Source of the DNA: Fibrobacter sp. | GTDB taxonomy: Bacteria; Fibrobacterota; Fibrobacteria; Fibrobacterales; Fibrobacteraceae | Direction: 5' to 3' | Length of the DNA stretch: 44,925 nt | Assembly: GCA_016285835.1 (NCBI GenBank) | Contig: JAEERM010000015.1 | Location: 1-44,925, forward strand | Shown here: one piece after another, positions 1 through 8,707 of the stretch | Layout of the letters: the number at the start of each line of letters is the position of its first letter | Position numbering within the stretch: the first letter of the stretch is position 1 | Notes under the pieces: generated by a model | Seen by the model: the letters and a program-made list of their open reading frames with translations, nothing else | Databases searched by the model: none | Told to the model about the DNA's origin: nothing | Position numbers and translations under genes: made by a program

Positions 1-1
1 C

Positions 2-127
2 GGCCGCGAATGGTACTCCGTGAAGGCCATGGTCCCGCAAGAAGAAGCGAACGCCATCATGGACCGCCTCTGGGACGTGGGAGCAAGGAGCATCCTGCTG
101 TTCGGAATCAAGAGCGCCCGTATTTAG
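2..127 (+). CDS. hisG: ATP phosphoribosyltransferase, C-terminal fragment (probable)
   Basis: Only the last 41 codons are in the window, ending in TAG at 125-127. The reading frame gives a short beta-alpha-beta segment with 'VKAMVPQEEANAIMDRL' followed by 'GARSILLFGI'. This resembles the C-terminal regulatory (ACT-like, histidine-binding) domain of long-form HisG, where a 'VPE..(A/N).I...L...GA..ILV..I' pattern closes the protein. HisG joins ATP and PRPP in the first step of histidine synthesis. The call rests on a short stretch, so it is tentative; the rest of the gene lies upstream of the window. Confidence 0.6.
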   Translation, partial: GREWYSVKAMVPQEEANAIMDRLWDVGARSILLFGIKSARI

Positions 128-308
128 CAATGAGGTCGCGCAAAGCGCTTTGAGCAATGGTGCCGGCACTACGTGCCTTTGAGCTAAAGTCAGGTGCCTT
201 CGGCACAGTTATAATAGCTCATGCCCCATACGTCAAAGAGAGCTTGCGAACGGCCTCAGATCTCACACCTCAAAGGACCGAAGGTCCGACCTCATACCTC
301 GAGCCTAA
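128..308. repeat. Intergenic block of dispersed repeat fragments and GAA/TTC-centred palindromes
   Basis: This non-coding block shares phrases with the larger block at 19055-19517: a 'GAGGTCGC...GCTTTGAGC' string near 132-155, a 'CTCACACCTCA' string near 261-272 (reverse of 'TGAGGTGTGAG' at 19097), and a 'CCTCGAGCC' end at 297-305. It contains two perfect palindromes with a three-base centre, GTGCC-TTC-GGCAC (194-206) and GGACC-GAA-GGTCC (275-287). The repeat ends only a few bases before the next start codon, so that gene has no clear Shine-Dalgarno sequence. Confidence 0.6.
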
Positions 309-1544
309 ATGCAATCTCTCGCTTATTTAGCACGCCAGCCGATTCTTGACCGCGAAGGCAAGATTTACGCCTATGAGCTCCTTTTCCGCGATTCGCCCGA
401 AAGCGACATTGCCGTGATTTCAAGCGATGTACAGGCAACGGCCCAAGTGCTGGAAAATGTCCTCAACAACATCGGGTTCCAGCGTCTCATCGGTGACCAC
501 AAGGCGTTCATCAACTGCAGCCGCCAGATGCTGCTCGACAATATTTTCGGATTATTGAACCCTGCAAACTTCGTGCTGGAAATCCTGGAAGACGTGGAAG
601 TGGACAGCACGCTCATCCGCGCCGTAGAACGCTACAAGGCCCGTGGTTTCGAAATCGCATTGGACGACTTCATCTACAACGACGATTACATCCGCCGGTT
701 CGAGCCGCTGTTCAAGTACGTATCTTACGTGAAAATGGATATTGCGGACAACGACAAGGAATCGTTGGAAAAGGCGGTCCAGTTTTTCCGCCCCATGCAC
801 ATCAAGATTCTCGCCGAAAAGGTCGAAGACGAATCGACATTCAAGAAGTGCCTCGACGACGGCTACGACTACTTCCAGGGATTCTTCTTTGCCAAACCCG
901 AATTGGTGACCGGCCAGAAGATTGACGCGACCTCTGTCGCCATCCTGCGCATTTTGCTGTTGCTCCAGTCGCGCCCGAGCTTGGAAGAACTTTGCGAAAA
1001 ACTCGACGAGACACCGGACATTGCAGCGAACCTGCTCAAGTTCGTGAACTCAGGCAACAACGGCGAAGGCAATGGAATCAAGACCGTAAAAGATGCCATC
1101 GTGTGGGTCGGCATGAGCCACATCCACAAATGGCTGATGCTCATGCTATATGCGCGCCCGGAACTCGGCATCTCGCCGCAGAGCTCGCCACTTTTCCAGA
1201 GTGCGGCACACCGCGCCAAGTTCCTCGAAATCGTCGCGAAGGCCATCGAACCGACAAACCCATTGTTCGCCGCAAAGGCATTCATGGTCGGGCTCATCAG
1301 CCGCATGGACGCACTGGTGCGCGCCCCCCTCGAGACGATCCTCCCCGAATCCCCCGCCGACGACGAAATGAGCGAATCCCTGCTCAACAGGAAGGGGAAA
1401 CTCGGCACACTACTCCGGCTCGCGGACGCCGTTGAACTCGACGACCGCAAAGCCATTCTCATGACAATCGAAGAATTAAAGATTTCCACCAAGCAGCTGA
1501 ACCGCTGCATCAACGAGGCATACAGTTGGGCTAATGAATGTTGA
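309..1544 (+). CDS. EAL-HDOD signalling protein (YuxH type)
   Basis: 411 residues. Residues about 1-205 form an EAL-like domain that starts with 'ARQPILDREGKIYAYELLFR'. The usual EAL signature is YEL here, as in the YuxH/CdgJ class that normally lacks c-di-GMP phosphodiesterase activity. Residues about 205-400 form an HDOD domain ('LLKFVNSG', 'VKDAIVWVGMSHIHKWLMLMLYA'). Proteins of this build act as signalling scaffolds, for example in motility control. The ATG at 309 follows a repeat block and has no evident ribosome-binding site. Its end overlaps recR by 11 bp, so it probably heads the recR-engB-mla transcription unit. Enzymatic inactivity is an inference from the motif. Confidence 0.85.
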   Translation: MQSLAYLARQPILDREGKIYAYELLFRDSPESDIAVISSDVQATAQVLENVLNNIGFQRLIGDHKAFINCSRQMLLDNIFGLLNPANFVLEILEDVEVDSTLIRAVERYKARGFEIALDDFIYNDDYIRRFEPLFKYVSYVKMDIADNDKESLEKAVQFFRPMHIKILAEKVEDESTFKKCLDDGYDYFQGFFFAKPELVTGQKIDATSVAILRILLLLQSRPSLEELCEKLDETPDIAANLLKFVNSGNNGEGNGIKTVKDAIVWVGMSHIHKWLMLMLYARPELGISPQSSPLFQSAAHRAKFLEIVAKAIEPTNPLFAAKAFMVGLISRMDALVRAPLETILPESPADDEMSESLLNRKGKLGTLLRLADAVELDDRKAILMTIEELKISTKQLNRCINEAYSWANEC

Positions 1545-2130
1545 ACCGCAAAGTCTAGAAGCGCTTATCTCCGAATTCGCTTCGCTACCCGGCATCGGAC
1601 TCAAGACGGCACGCCGCCTTGCGTACCACATGCTTTCGCGTAACAAGGACGACATCCGGCGGTTCGCCGACAACATGATAGCGGCTTCGACTTCGGTCCA
1701 CCCTTGCCCCAACTGCCATGGTTTTACCGACCAGGAACTTTGCCCCATCTGTAGCTCCAGGACAGGTTCCAAAACTCTCTGTGTCGTGGAGAAAAGCGCA
1801 GACATTCTCCCGTTCGAGCGGTCCGGCATCTACAAAGGACTTTACTTTGTCCTTGGCGGCACCATCTCGCCGCTGGACGGAATCGGCCCAGAACACCTGC
1901 ACCTGCCGCAGCTCGTGGAACGCATCCGCGATGAGGGCATCGAGGAACTGATTTTTGCGCTGGGATCGAGCCCCGAAGCAGACAGCACCGTGCTGATGAT
2001 CGACAGGATGCTCGCCGACTCCCCCGTCAAGAGGACGCGCCTCGCCCGCGGCATCCCGATGGGCAGCGACCTTGAATTTATCGACGAAGTCACCATGCTC
2101 AGAGCATTTGAAAGCCGAGGCGCCATATGA
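1534..2130 (+). CDS. recR: Recombination mediator protein RecR
   Basis: 198 residues, the usual RecR length. It has the N-terminal helix-hairpin-helix ('LEALISEFASLPGIGLKTARR'), a four-cysteine zinc finger ('CPNCHGFTDQELCPIC', residues about 57-72), and a Toprim domain with 'CVVEKSADILPFERSG' and 'EADSTVLMI'. RecR works with RecO (and RecF) to load RecA on single-stranded DNA during gap repair. The start at 1534 matches the family N terminus and overlaps the EAL-HDOD gene by 11 bp; the stop overlaps engB in an ATGA arrangement. This indicates translational coupling of the three genes. Confidence 0.96.
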   Translation: MNVEPQSLEALISEFASLPGIGLKTARRLAYHMLSRNKDDIRRFADNMIAASTSVHPCPNCHGFTDQELCPICSSRTGSKTLCVVEKSADILPFERSGIYKGLYFVLGGTISPLDGIGPEHLHLPQLVERIRDEGIEELIFALGSSPEADSTVLMIDRMLADSPVKRTRLARGIPMGSDLEFIDEVTMLRAFESRGAI

Positions 2131-2771
2131 TTACCGACGAAAAGAAGTCCCATCGCGCCCCCGTCATCGTGGGCGGCTACGAAATCCGCTCCGCCGAGTT
2201 TGTCAAGGCGGCAGTGAACCTGAAGGGCCTCCCGGAAGAGCGCCTCCCCCAGATAGCCTTCCTCGGACGCTCCAATGTGGGCAAGTCGTCCCTGCTGAAC
2301 GCCCTCATGGGGGCCAAAAAGTTGGTAAAAGTCAGCGCGGAGCCCGGAAAAACCCGCGAATTGAATTTTTTTAAAGTCAACAACGAATTTTTTCTTGTAG
2401 ATTTACCAGGTGTAGGCTTTGCCAAGGTGAGCATCAGCAAGCGCGACCAGATGGCAGACTTCATCCGCGAATACGTCGAAAAGTGCAAAGACCTTCGCGG
2501 GCTTGTCTACCTGGTAGACATCCGCCACGGAGGAACCGCCATCGACATAGAGACGGTGGAAAGCATCCGTGCAACGGGGTGTCCCGTGCTGGTTGTCGCA
2601 AGCAAGCGCGACAAGGTGAACCAGTCGGAATACGCCAAAAGCGTGAAGCTCATCAAGCAACGCCTCGGTTTGGAAACCAATCCGGTTTGTGTCAGTTCGC
2701 TGAAAAAAACCGGGCTGGACGAACTTTGGGACGAAATCTTGGAAGCTATCAGGCAGGATGCAAGAAGTTAG
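2127..2771 (+). CDS. engB: Ribosome biogenesis GTPase EngB/YsxC (YihA)
   Basis: 214 residues with a single TrmE-Era-type GTPase domain. Visible motifs are G1 'GRSNVGKS' (residues about 48-55), G2 within 'EPGKTRELNFF', G3 'DLPGVG', and a G4 that reads 'SKRDK' in place of the usual TKxDK. The start region 'EIRSAEFVKAAV' is typical of the family. EngB takes part in maturation of the 50S ribosomal subunit in the cytoplasm. It overlaps recR by 4 bp and mlaE by 14 bp, so it belongs to the same operon. Confidence 0.95.
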   Translation: MITDEKKSHRAPVIVGGYEIRSAEFVKAAVNLKGLPEERLPQIAFLGRSNVGKSSLLNALMGAKKLVKVSAEPGKTRELNFFKVNNEFFLVDLPGVGFAKVSISKRDQMADFIREYVEKCKDLRGLVYLVDIRHGGTAIDIETVESIRATGCPVLVVASKRDKVNQSEYAKSVKLIKQRLGLETNPVCVSSLKKTGLDELWDEILEAIRQDARS

Positions 2772-3630
2772 GAATTGGCAAAAATTGACCATTGTCGGGA
2801 AGGCCTTCCACAGACTGGGGCTTTTCCTGATGAAGCGCACCGTGGGCCAAGAGGTCGCGCTGTTCTTCCGCGCATACGCATCGCTGTTCAACCGCAGCCG
2901 CAGTTTCAAAGCCGACACCAAGAACATCATCGCCCAAGCATTTTTCACAGGCGTCGAGATATTCCCCATCCTCTTTATCGTGGCAACGTTGTTCGGTGCC
3001 GTAGTCATTATAGAAGTGCTCACCATGATGGGCAAGATGGGCTTTGACGACGTTATGGGAAGCCTCATGGTGGTCGTGGTCATCCGTGAACTGGGCCCCA
3101 TCCTCACCGCATTCCTCATCGCCGGACGTAGCGGTTCTTCGCTCACGACATACATCGGCAGCATGGTCATCAATTCCGAGGTGGACGCGCTTGCAACCAT
3201 GGGCGTAAGCCCCATCCGCTACCTCGTCATGCCGGGCCTCATCGGCGGGACCATCTCGACATTCGTCATGACGATTCTCTTCAGCGCGATAGCCATTTGT
3301 TGCGGTTTCCTCGCCACTCAGGGGCTCTCGTTCCTTATCAGCGATGTCATCCACGCCAAGCTCACCTGGAGCTACCTTTCCTCGGAAATTCTCGATGCGA
3401 TGTCGCTCACGGACTTCGTACTTATCATCGTGAAACCGCTCGTATTCGGGTCCATCATCACGACGAACGCCTGCTACCAGGCACTGAACATCCCGCACGA
3501 CATCCGCCAAGTCCCCAAGGCCACCTCCCGCTCCGTTATCAAGTCCTTCTTGTACATCGTCATTGCAGACGTGTTTATGTCTATATTCTATTTCCTCGAC
3601 TACATGAACGAACTCTCGAAAATCATCTAG
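2758..3630 (+). CDS. mlaE: MlaE/YrbE-family lipid ABC transporter permease
   Basis: 290 residues with five or so membrane segments and the conserved MlaE core: 'GVEIFPILFIVATLFGAVV', 'VVVVIRELGPILTAFLIAGR', then 'GSMVINSEVDALATMGVSPIRYLVMP'. MlaE is the inner-membrane permease of ABC systems that move phospholipids between inner and outer membranes. The ATG at 2758 sits after a GGCAGG and overlaps engB by 14 bp. The ATPase gene follows after 8 bp. The substrate-binding MCE protein (MlaD) is not next door, so it must be encoded elsewhere if a full Mla system exists. Confidence 0.92.
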   Translation: MQEVRNWQKLTIVGKAFHRLGLFLMKRTVGQEVALFFRAYASLFNRSRSFKADTKNIIAQAFFTGVEIFPILFIVATLFGAVVIIEVLTMMGKMGFDDVMGSLMVVVVIRELGPILTAFLIAGRSGSSLTTYIGSMVINSEVDALATMGVSPIRYLVMPGLIGGTISTFVMTILFSAIAICCGFLATQGLSFLISDVIHAKLTWSYLSSEILDAMSLTDFVLIIVKPLVFGSIITTNACYQALNIPHDIRQVPKATSRSVIKSFLYIVIADVFMSIFYFLDYMNELSKII

Positions 3631-3638
3631 AGGAAACT

Positions 3639-4457
3639 ATGCCGAACACGAACGCCCTACGAATAGAAGATTTGCACCTGAGTTACAAGGACCTTATCGG
3701 CGAACGCTTTTCTAAGCCCAAGACGCTGAGCTTTTTCGAGAAGCAGATGCACACGCCCGAAAAGGAATTGCTTTCCGGCGCCAACATGACTTTGAAGAAC
3801 GGCGAGACGCTCTGCATAGGCGGACCTTCGGGAACAGGAAAGACGGCCCTGCTGCGAGTTATTGCCGGGTTGAACCGCCCGCTGGCGGGAAAGTTTTATT
3901 ACTTCGGGGAATACATCCCCCCCGAAAGGCATACCGCTTTGGAAATCGCCCGCCGCCAAGTCGGGCTTGTGTTCCAGAACGGAGCACTGATTTCGAACCT
4001 GCGCATCAAGGACAACATTGCGCTCCCGCTGCACTACCACAAAAAAGGCACGCCAAAGGAAATCGAAGAAAAAGTCAACATGGCCATGGACTTGATGCGC
4101 GTTCGCAGCCAGGCAGACATGTTTCCGCACCAGTTGAGCGTGGGCATGCAGAAGCGCGTGGCTATTGCCCGTTCCTGGGCGATGGACCCTAGACTGCTTT
4201 TGATGGACGAACCCACCGCAGGCCTTGACAACTACAACCGCCGCAACCTGTTGCCGCTGATTGACAACATGCGCATCTTGTTCCGTACATCCATCATCAT
4301 CATCACGCACGATTTGTTGATGGCCAAGGAACTCGGCTGCAACATCTGCTTTGTCTACAAGAAACAGATTACGGAGCCCAGACCGTTCGATTACTGGCTC
4401 AACTCAGACACAGATATTTCCAGGGTGCTCTTCCGAGACCTTCACCGCAACGCATAA
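3639..4457 (+). CDS. mlaF: MlaF-type ABC transporter ATPase
   Basis: 272 residues from the ATG at 3639, which has AGAGG 6 bases upstream. A longer in-frame reading back to 3297 is rejected because it lies inside mlaE. Walker A is 'GGPSGTGKT' (residues about 61-69), the ABC signature is 'LSVGMQKR' (about 164-171, close to the MlaF form LSGGMxxR), Walker B is 'LLLMDEPTAGLD' (about 186-197), and an H-loop follows in 'IIIITHDL'. It powers the MlaE permease in lipid transport across the envelope. An unusual stretch of about 30 residues (20-50) separates the first strand from Walker A. Confidence 0.9.
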   Translation: MPNTNALRIEDLHLSYKDLIGERFSKPKTLSFFEKQMHTPEKELLSGANMTLKNGETLCIGGPSGTGKTALLRVIAGLNRPLAGKFYYFGEYIPPERHTALEIARRQVGLVFQNGALISNLRIKDNIALPLHYHKKGTPKEIEEKVNMAMDLMRVRSQADMFPHQLSVGMQKRVAIARSWAMDPRLLLMDEPTAGLDNYNRRNLLPLIDNMRILFRTSIIIITHDLLMAKELGCNICFVYKKQITEPRPFDYWLNSDTDISRVLFRDLHRNA

Positions 4458-4475
4458 ATATTTCAACGATACCCC

Positions 4476-5492
4476 ATGACCGATACATCCATGTTTCTCC
4501 CCTTACCTGACGATTTCCATGCTCACCTCCGCCAGGGCGACTTGATGCCCGGCTACGTACGCGACCTTGTAGCCCAATTCGGGCGCGCAATCATCATGCC
4601 GAACACGATTCCCGCCATGACGAGCGCAAAGGCGATTGCCGAATACAAGGCACAGATATTGGATGCCGCAAAGGACGTGCGCCCGGATTTTGAACCGCTC
4701 ATGACGTTCAAACTGAACCCGAATTACACGGAGCAAGATTTGAAAGACATGATGGCGGTAGGCGTTGTCGCAGGCAAATACTACCCCGCAGGCGTCACCA
4801 CGAACAGCGCCGACGGCATCAGCGATTTCGAGGCCGTGTTCCCCGTGGTCGCGATGATGGAAAAACTTGGCCTTGTGCTTTGCGTGCATGGCGAGGAGCC
4901 GGGCGAGTTCTGCCTCGACCGCGAGCCCGCATTCATCAAGCGCGTAGAGACTCTTGCATCAAAGTTCCCGAAACTGAAAATCGTCTTTGAACATTTGAGT
5001 TCCGCAAAATCGGTCGAGGCGGTAAAGAGGCTGCCCGCAAACGTGGCGGCGACATTCACGGTACACCACTTGATGATGACGCTCGACGACGTGGTCGGAG
5101 ACGCCCTCAGGCCGCACCACTTCTGCAAGCCTTTGCCGAAGCGGCCTGAAGACCGAGCCGCAATCCGCGAAGCGGCTTTCAGCGGGAACCCGAAATTCTT
5201 TCTCGGCACGGACTCCGCCCCGCACCAGCTGGGCAAAAAGGAATGCCCGTGCGGGGCGGCGGGCGTCTACAGCGCTCCCGTGGCCATTCCACTGTTGGTA
5301 CAGGAATTCGAGAAAGCAGGCCAACTCGACAAGCTGGCGAATTTCATCGGTGGCTTCGGTGCAGACTTTTACGGGATCCCGCGCACGACCAAGCAAATCG
5401 AAGTCGTAAAAGAGTCGTGGGTTGTTCCCGCTGTAGTGAACGGCGTGGTGCCGCTTGCCGCGGGCCAGACACTTGAGTGGAAAGTCAAGTAA
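4476..5492 (+). CDS. pyrC: Dihydroorotase, class II (PyrC)
   Basis: 338 residues, the usual length of class II dihydroorotase. Metal ligands are visible: H15 and H17 in 'DDFHAHLR', the carboxylated lysine K101 in 'VAGKYYPAG', H138 in 'CVHGE', H173 in 'FEHLSS' and D246 in 'LGTDSAPH'. It closes carbamoyl aspartate to dihydroorotate in pyrimidine synthesis. It begins 18 bp after mlaF and has no strong Shine-Dalgarno sequence; an in-frame ATG at 4491 is an alternative start. No regulatory leader is evident. Confidence 0.96.
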   Translation: MTDTSMFLPLPDDFHAHLRQGDLMPGYVRDLVAQFGRAIIMPNTIPAMTSAKAIAEYKAQILDAAKDVRPDFEPLMTFKLNPNYTEQDLKDMMAVGVVAGKYYPAGVTTNSADGISDFEAVFPVVAMMEKLGLVLCVHGEEPGEFCLDREPAFIKRVETLASKFPKLKIVFEHLSSAKSVEAVKRLPANVAATFTVHHLMMTLDDVVGDALRPHHFCKPLPKRPEDRAAIREAAFSGNPKFFLGTDSAPHQLGKKECPCGAAGVYSAPVAIPLLVQEFEKAGQLDKLANFIGGFGADFYGIPRTTKQIEVVKESWVVPAVVNGVVPLAAGQTLEWKVK

Positions 5493-5525
5493 ACTTCGCA
5501 CAAAAAAGAATCGTACACTTTGCGC

Positions 5526-5562
5526 GTCAGGGCAATTTTTTTTCAAATTTACGTTCCCTGAC
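5526..5562. promoter_or_regulatory. Inverted repeat upstream of the acyltransferase gene
   Basis: GTCAGGG at 5526-5532 is repeated in inverse as CCCTGAC at 5556-5562, and after one mismatch the pairing continues with GCG/CGC. The loop is A+T rich with a run of eight T. A possible -10 (TATACA, 5571-5576) follows directly. It could be an operator for plsC or a read-through control element after pyrC. Function is not known. Confidence 0.35.
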
Positions 5563-5606
5563 TCGCAAAAAATATACATTAAGAGCAAAAAACAATAGGT
5601 CTTTTC

Positions 5607-6359
5607 ATGGCATTTTTTCGATCGCTTTTCTATTACGTTTTTGTAGGCACAGGGATGTGCATTCTCGGCCTCCCCTTCATGTTCTTTAAAGGGAAAATCC
5701 TCGGGCGCTGGCAAGAAAGTACGCAAATCTGCATTCCCTTTTTCAAAGTCCTCTTCAAGATTACCGGTATCAAACTCGAAGTCGAAGGAAAGGAAAACAT
5801 CCCCGACCACAAGCAGTTCGTGATTGTCGCAAACCACCAGAGTTTTTTGGACATCAATGTCATCTGGCCTTCCATCGCCATCACGGCGTTCATCGCGAAA
5901 GCTGACCTGTGGAAGGTTCCTGTTTTCAGCTGGGTACTCAATCATATCGGTTGCATTCCCGTGAACAAGAATCCCCGCAAGAACCTGAACATGGGAAGCG
6001 TCGTCAAGGACCGCCTCCAACACGATTACACAATCTCGGTGTTCCCCGAAGGCCACCGCAGCGACGACGGGCGTATGCTCCCCTTCCAAAACGGGATTTT
6101 CCGCATGGCCAAGGAAAACGAATTCCCGCTGCTGCCGGTCACGCTTGTGGATACAGGCAAACGCCTCTCGAAAACAAAGTGGGCGCAAACGCCGGGCACC
6201 GTAAAGATTATCATCCATCCGCTGCAAACACCGGAAACCTTTGTAAACAAGACCGCCAACCAACTGCGCGACGAAATTCACGACATGATCGAATCTGCAT
6301 TGCCGTACAAGCAACAAGAAATTGCATCTGCCGCCGACAACGGCACAAAGGAGGCCTAG
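5607..6359 (+). CDS. 1-acyl-sn-glycerol-3-phosphate acyltransferase family protein (PlsC-like)
   Basis: 250 residues. An N-terminal hydrophobic segment (residues about 6-28) anchors it in the inner membrane. The catalytic NHX4D motif is 'NHQSFLD' (N76-D82) and the substrate motif is 'FPEGHRS' (F146-S152), with 'GCIPVNK' (about 115-121) as the third acyltransferase block. The family moves an acyl chain to lysophosphatidic acid to make phosphatidic acid. Its stop TAG at 6357-6359 directly precedes the rnr start, and the strong Shine-Dalgarno of rnr lies inside its last codons, so the two genes are co-transcribed. Confidence 0.9.
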   Translation: MAFFRSLFYYVFVGTGMCILGLPFMFFKGKILGRWQESTQICIPFFKVLFKITGIKLEVEGKENIPDHKQFVIVANHQSFLDINVIWPSIAITAFIAKADLWKVPVFSWVLNHIGCIPVNKNPRKNLNMGSVVKDRLQHDYTISVFPEGHRSDDGRMLPFQNGIFRMAKENEFPLLPVTLVDTGKRLSKTKWAQTPGTVKIIIHPLQTPETFVNKTANQLRDEIHDMIESALPYKQQEIASAADNGTKEA

Positions 6360-6360
6360 A

Positions 6361-8706
6361 ATGGCTAAGAACTTACCGAGTGAAGAACAGATTATCGCTA
6401 TCCTCCGTGACGAACCGATGGTCGGGAGCCGCCTGCGCAGCGCGCTCGGGCTGCCCAAGAAGCAGAAAATGGCATTCAAGCAGATGCTCGCCGACATGGT
6501 GGACCAAGGGCTTTTAAAACGCACAAGCCACAAGGAATACCAGCTCGGCGACGGGGAAAGCCTCGAAGAAAAACGCGACAAGCGCATCAAGAAAATTGCG
6601 GAACAGCATCCCGAAGACAACCGCCGTCTGGGTGCCCGCAGCCGTCGCCAGAACGACAAGTCCACCGAGACCCGCGTCAAGCGCGGCATCCTCCACCAGA
6701 CAGGCGAAGAAGAATGGGAAGTCCACGAGCTCGATACCGGCAAGGTGTACGAGATGTGCCACCGCAGGCAAGCCCCGGGCAAGGAAGGCGAGACTATCAG
6801 CTTCACGCTGTACCCGCACCCGAAACTCAAGCACAGCTACCTTGCCAAGGTGGACCACAGTGCCGACGCTCTGAACATCTCTTGGGACGAAGTCAAGACG
6901 AAGTTCATGAACGACGCAAACCTCCCCAAGGATTTCCCGCCCGCCGTAAAAAAATACGTGGACAGCGTCAAGGAGCCCTGCGGCAAGGATTTCAAGGGCC
7001 GCGTAGATTACAGACAAACAACTATTCTCTGCATCGACCCCGAAGGTGCCATGGACCACGACGACGCCATCAGCGTAGAACGCACGCCTAAAGGCGGCTA
7101 CAAGCTGGGCGTGCACATTGCGGACGTGAGCTACTATGTGCCCGAAGGTAGCGAACTCGACGAAGAGGCGCTGGAAAGGAGCTATACGCAGTACTTGCCG
7201 TGGACCGCCGTGCCGATGCTCCCCGAGAAACTTTCGAGCAACGTGTGCAGCCTGCACCAGGGCGTAGACCGTTGCGCATTCACCTGCATGATGGAACTCG
7301 ACAAGAACGCGAACGTGCTCAGCTGGGATTTCCACCGCAGCATCGTGAAGATTACCAAGTCCATCACCTACGAACAGGCGATGGAAATGATGAAGGAAGG
7401 CGACGACGACATCAAGGCACTCGCCGAAGTGACCGCGCTTCTCAAGAAGAACCGCACCAAGGACGGCCTCCTGGAATTCCAGAGCACCGAATTCGGCTGC
7501 AAGTTCAACGAGAAAGGCGAACCGGAAAAAATTTACCCGCGCCTCACCGACGAAAGCAATTCGTGGGTCGAGGAGTGCATGCTCATCGCGAACAACTGCT
7601 GCGCCAAGGAACTCAAGAAGCGCAAGCTCCAGGGCATCTACCGTATCCACGAAGCGCCGGACACCAAGGACATCATGGAACTGTACTACATGTACCCGGA
7701 CCTGTTCAAGGATTCTCCGGTGATGTTGCGCGATTTGGGCAAGCCCCGCAGCGGCGACACGAACCTGAACCCGACAGCATTCAAGCTGTACGAGCACTTG
7801 GTGAAGCGCGCCGAGGGCGACGAAACGCTCACGAATCGCATTTTGCGCAGCATGCAAAAGGCGCACTACGACAGCAACAGCTTTGGCCACTTCGCGCTGA
7901 ACTGGCAGGACTACGCGCACTTCACGAGCCCCATCCGCCGCTACGCCGACCTTTGGTGCCACCGCGAACTGGCGCGCAAGGGCAAAGAAATCAATGCCGA
8001 ACGCAAGAACAGCGTGATTGAAGTTTGCGATTTAATTTCGGCGAACGAAGTCAAGAACCAAAAAATTGAGCGCATCGCCATCAAGGTGTGCAGCTGCTGG
8101 ATTTTGAAAAGCCGCATCGGTGACGACTTCGAAGCGACCGTCACGGGTATCGAAGAATGGGGCATCTACGTTTCCATCGCCGACCCGATTGCCGAAGGGC
8201 TCGTGCGCTTCCGCGACATCGCGGGCGATGACTTCTACGTGTTCAACCCGGACCAAGGCCTTGCCTTCGGCAAGAAGAGCGGGCGCACGTTCCGGCGCGG
8301 CGACAAGGTGCTTGTGCGCCTTTTGAGGGTGGACCCTCTGCGCGGTCAGGCGGACTTCAGCATCATCGAGAAACTCAGTTCCGAACCGAAAAAGCGCCGC
8401 CGTCAGGGAGACCGCAGCAACGAGAAACGCGCCGACCGCGCCGCCGCGGCGGAAGCCCTCGGCTACGTAAGCCAGCCCGACTTCGACGACGAACCGGAAT
8501 ACGCCTCCGCAGGGAGCCACAGGAACCGTGGTGGCCGCAAGGGCAATTCACGCGGGGGCAAGTTCGATGCCGACGCCCCGAGTTTCGAACGTACCGGACG
8601 CGGGCCGCGCAACCGTGCCGAACGCCGTGCAGCCCTGCAAGGCGACGATTTCCACGTAGCAAGCAAGCCGCGCAAGACAAAGGGCGGACGCTTCCGCAAG
8701 AGGTAA
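6361..8706 (+). CDS. rnr: Ribonuclease R
   Basis: 781 residues from the ATG at 6361, preceded by AAAGGAGG (6347-6354) with a 6-base spacer. The order is an N-terminal winged helix (about 10-60), cold-shock-like RNA-binding domains, an RNB catalytic domain, an S1 domain (about 583-670), and a long basic Arg/Gly-rich tail (about 680-781). The RNB active site reads 'CIDPEGAMDHDDAISVE', which keeps four metal-binding aspartates (D226, D232, D234, D235) at the spacing of E. coli RNase II (201, 207, 209, 210); the usual DFDD is DHDD here. The enzyme degrades structured RNA 3' to 5'. The tail likely helps RNA or ribosome binding. Confidence 0.95.
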   Translation: MAKNLPSEEQIIAILRDEPMVGSRLRSALGLPKKQKMAFKQMLADMVDQGLLKRTSHKEYQLGDGESLEEKRDKRIKKIAEQHPEDNRRLGARSRRQNDKSTETRVKRGILHQTGEEEWEVHELDTGKVYEMCHRRQAPGKEGETISFTLYPHPKLKHSYLAKVDHSADALNISWDEVKTKFMNDANLPKDFPPAVKKYVDSVKEPCGKDFKGRVDYRQTTILCIDPEGAMDHDDAISVERTPKGGYKLGVHIADVSYYVPEGSELDEEALERSYTQYLPWTAVPMLPEKLSSNVCSLHQGVDRCAFTCMMELDKNANVLSWDFHRSIVKITKSITYEQAMEMMKEGDDDIKALAEVTALLKKNRTKDGLLEFQSTEFGCKFNEKGEPEKIYPRLTDESNSWVEECMLIANNCCAKELKKRKLQGIYRIHEAPDTKDIMELYYMYPDLFKDSPVMLRDLGKPRSGDTNLNPTAFKLYEHLVKRAEGDETLTNRILRSMQKAHYDSNSFGHFALNWQDYAHFTSPIRRYADLWCHRELARKGKEINAERKNSVIEVCDLISANEVKNQKIERIAIKVCSCWILKSRIGDDFEATVTGIEEWGIYVSIADPIAEGLVRFRDIAGDDFYVFNPDQGLAFGKKSGRTFRRGDKVLVRLLRVDPLRGQADFSIIEKLSSEPKKRRRQGDRSNEKRADRAAAAEALGYVSQPDFDDEPEYASAGSHRNRGGRKGNSRGGKFDADAPSFERTGRGPRNRAERRAALQGDDFHVASKPRKTKGGRFRKR

Positions 8707-8707
8707 T

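Noticed and set aside
3297..3638. An N-terminal extension of MlaF
   Set aside because: The extension lies within mlaE in another frame, while ATG 3639 has a good ribosome-binding site.
4959..6830. A 623-codon open frame on the minus strand opposite pyrC, plsC and rnr
   Set aside because: It is a shadow of three well-supported genes and its protein shows no family pattern.
6514..7962. A 482-codon open frame on the minus strand opposite rnr
   Set aside because: Antisense to the catalytic part of RNase R; composition is typical of a reversed G+C-rich gene.
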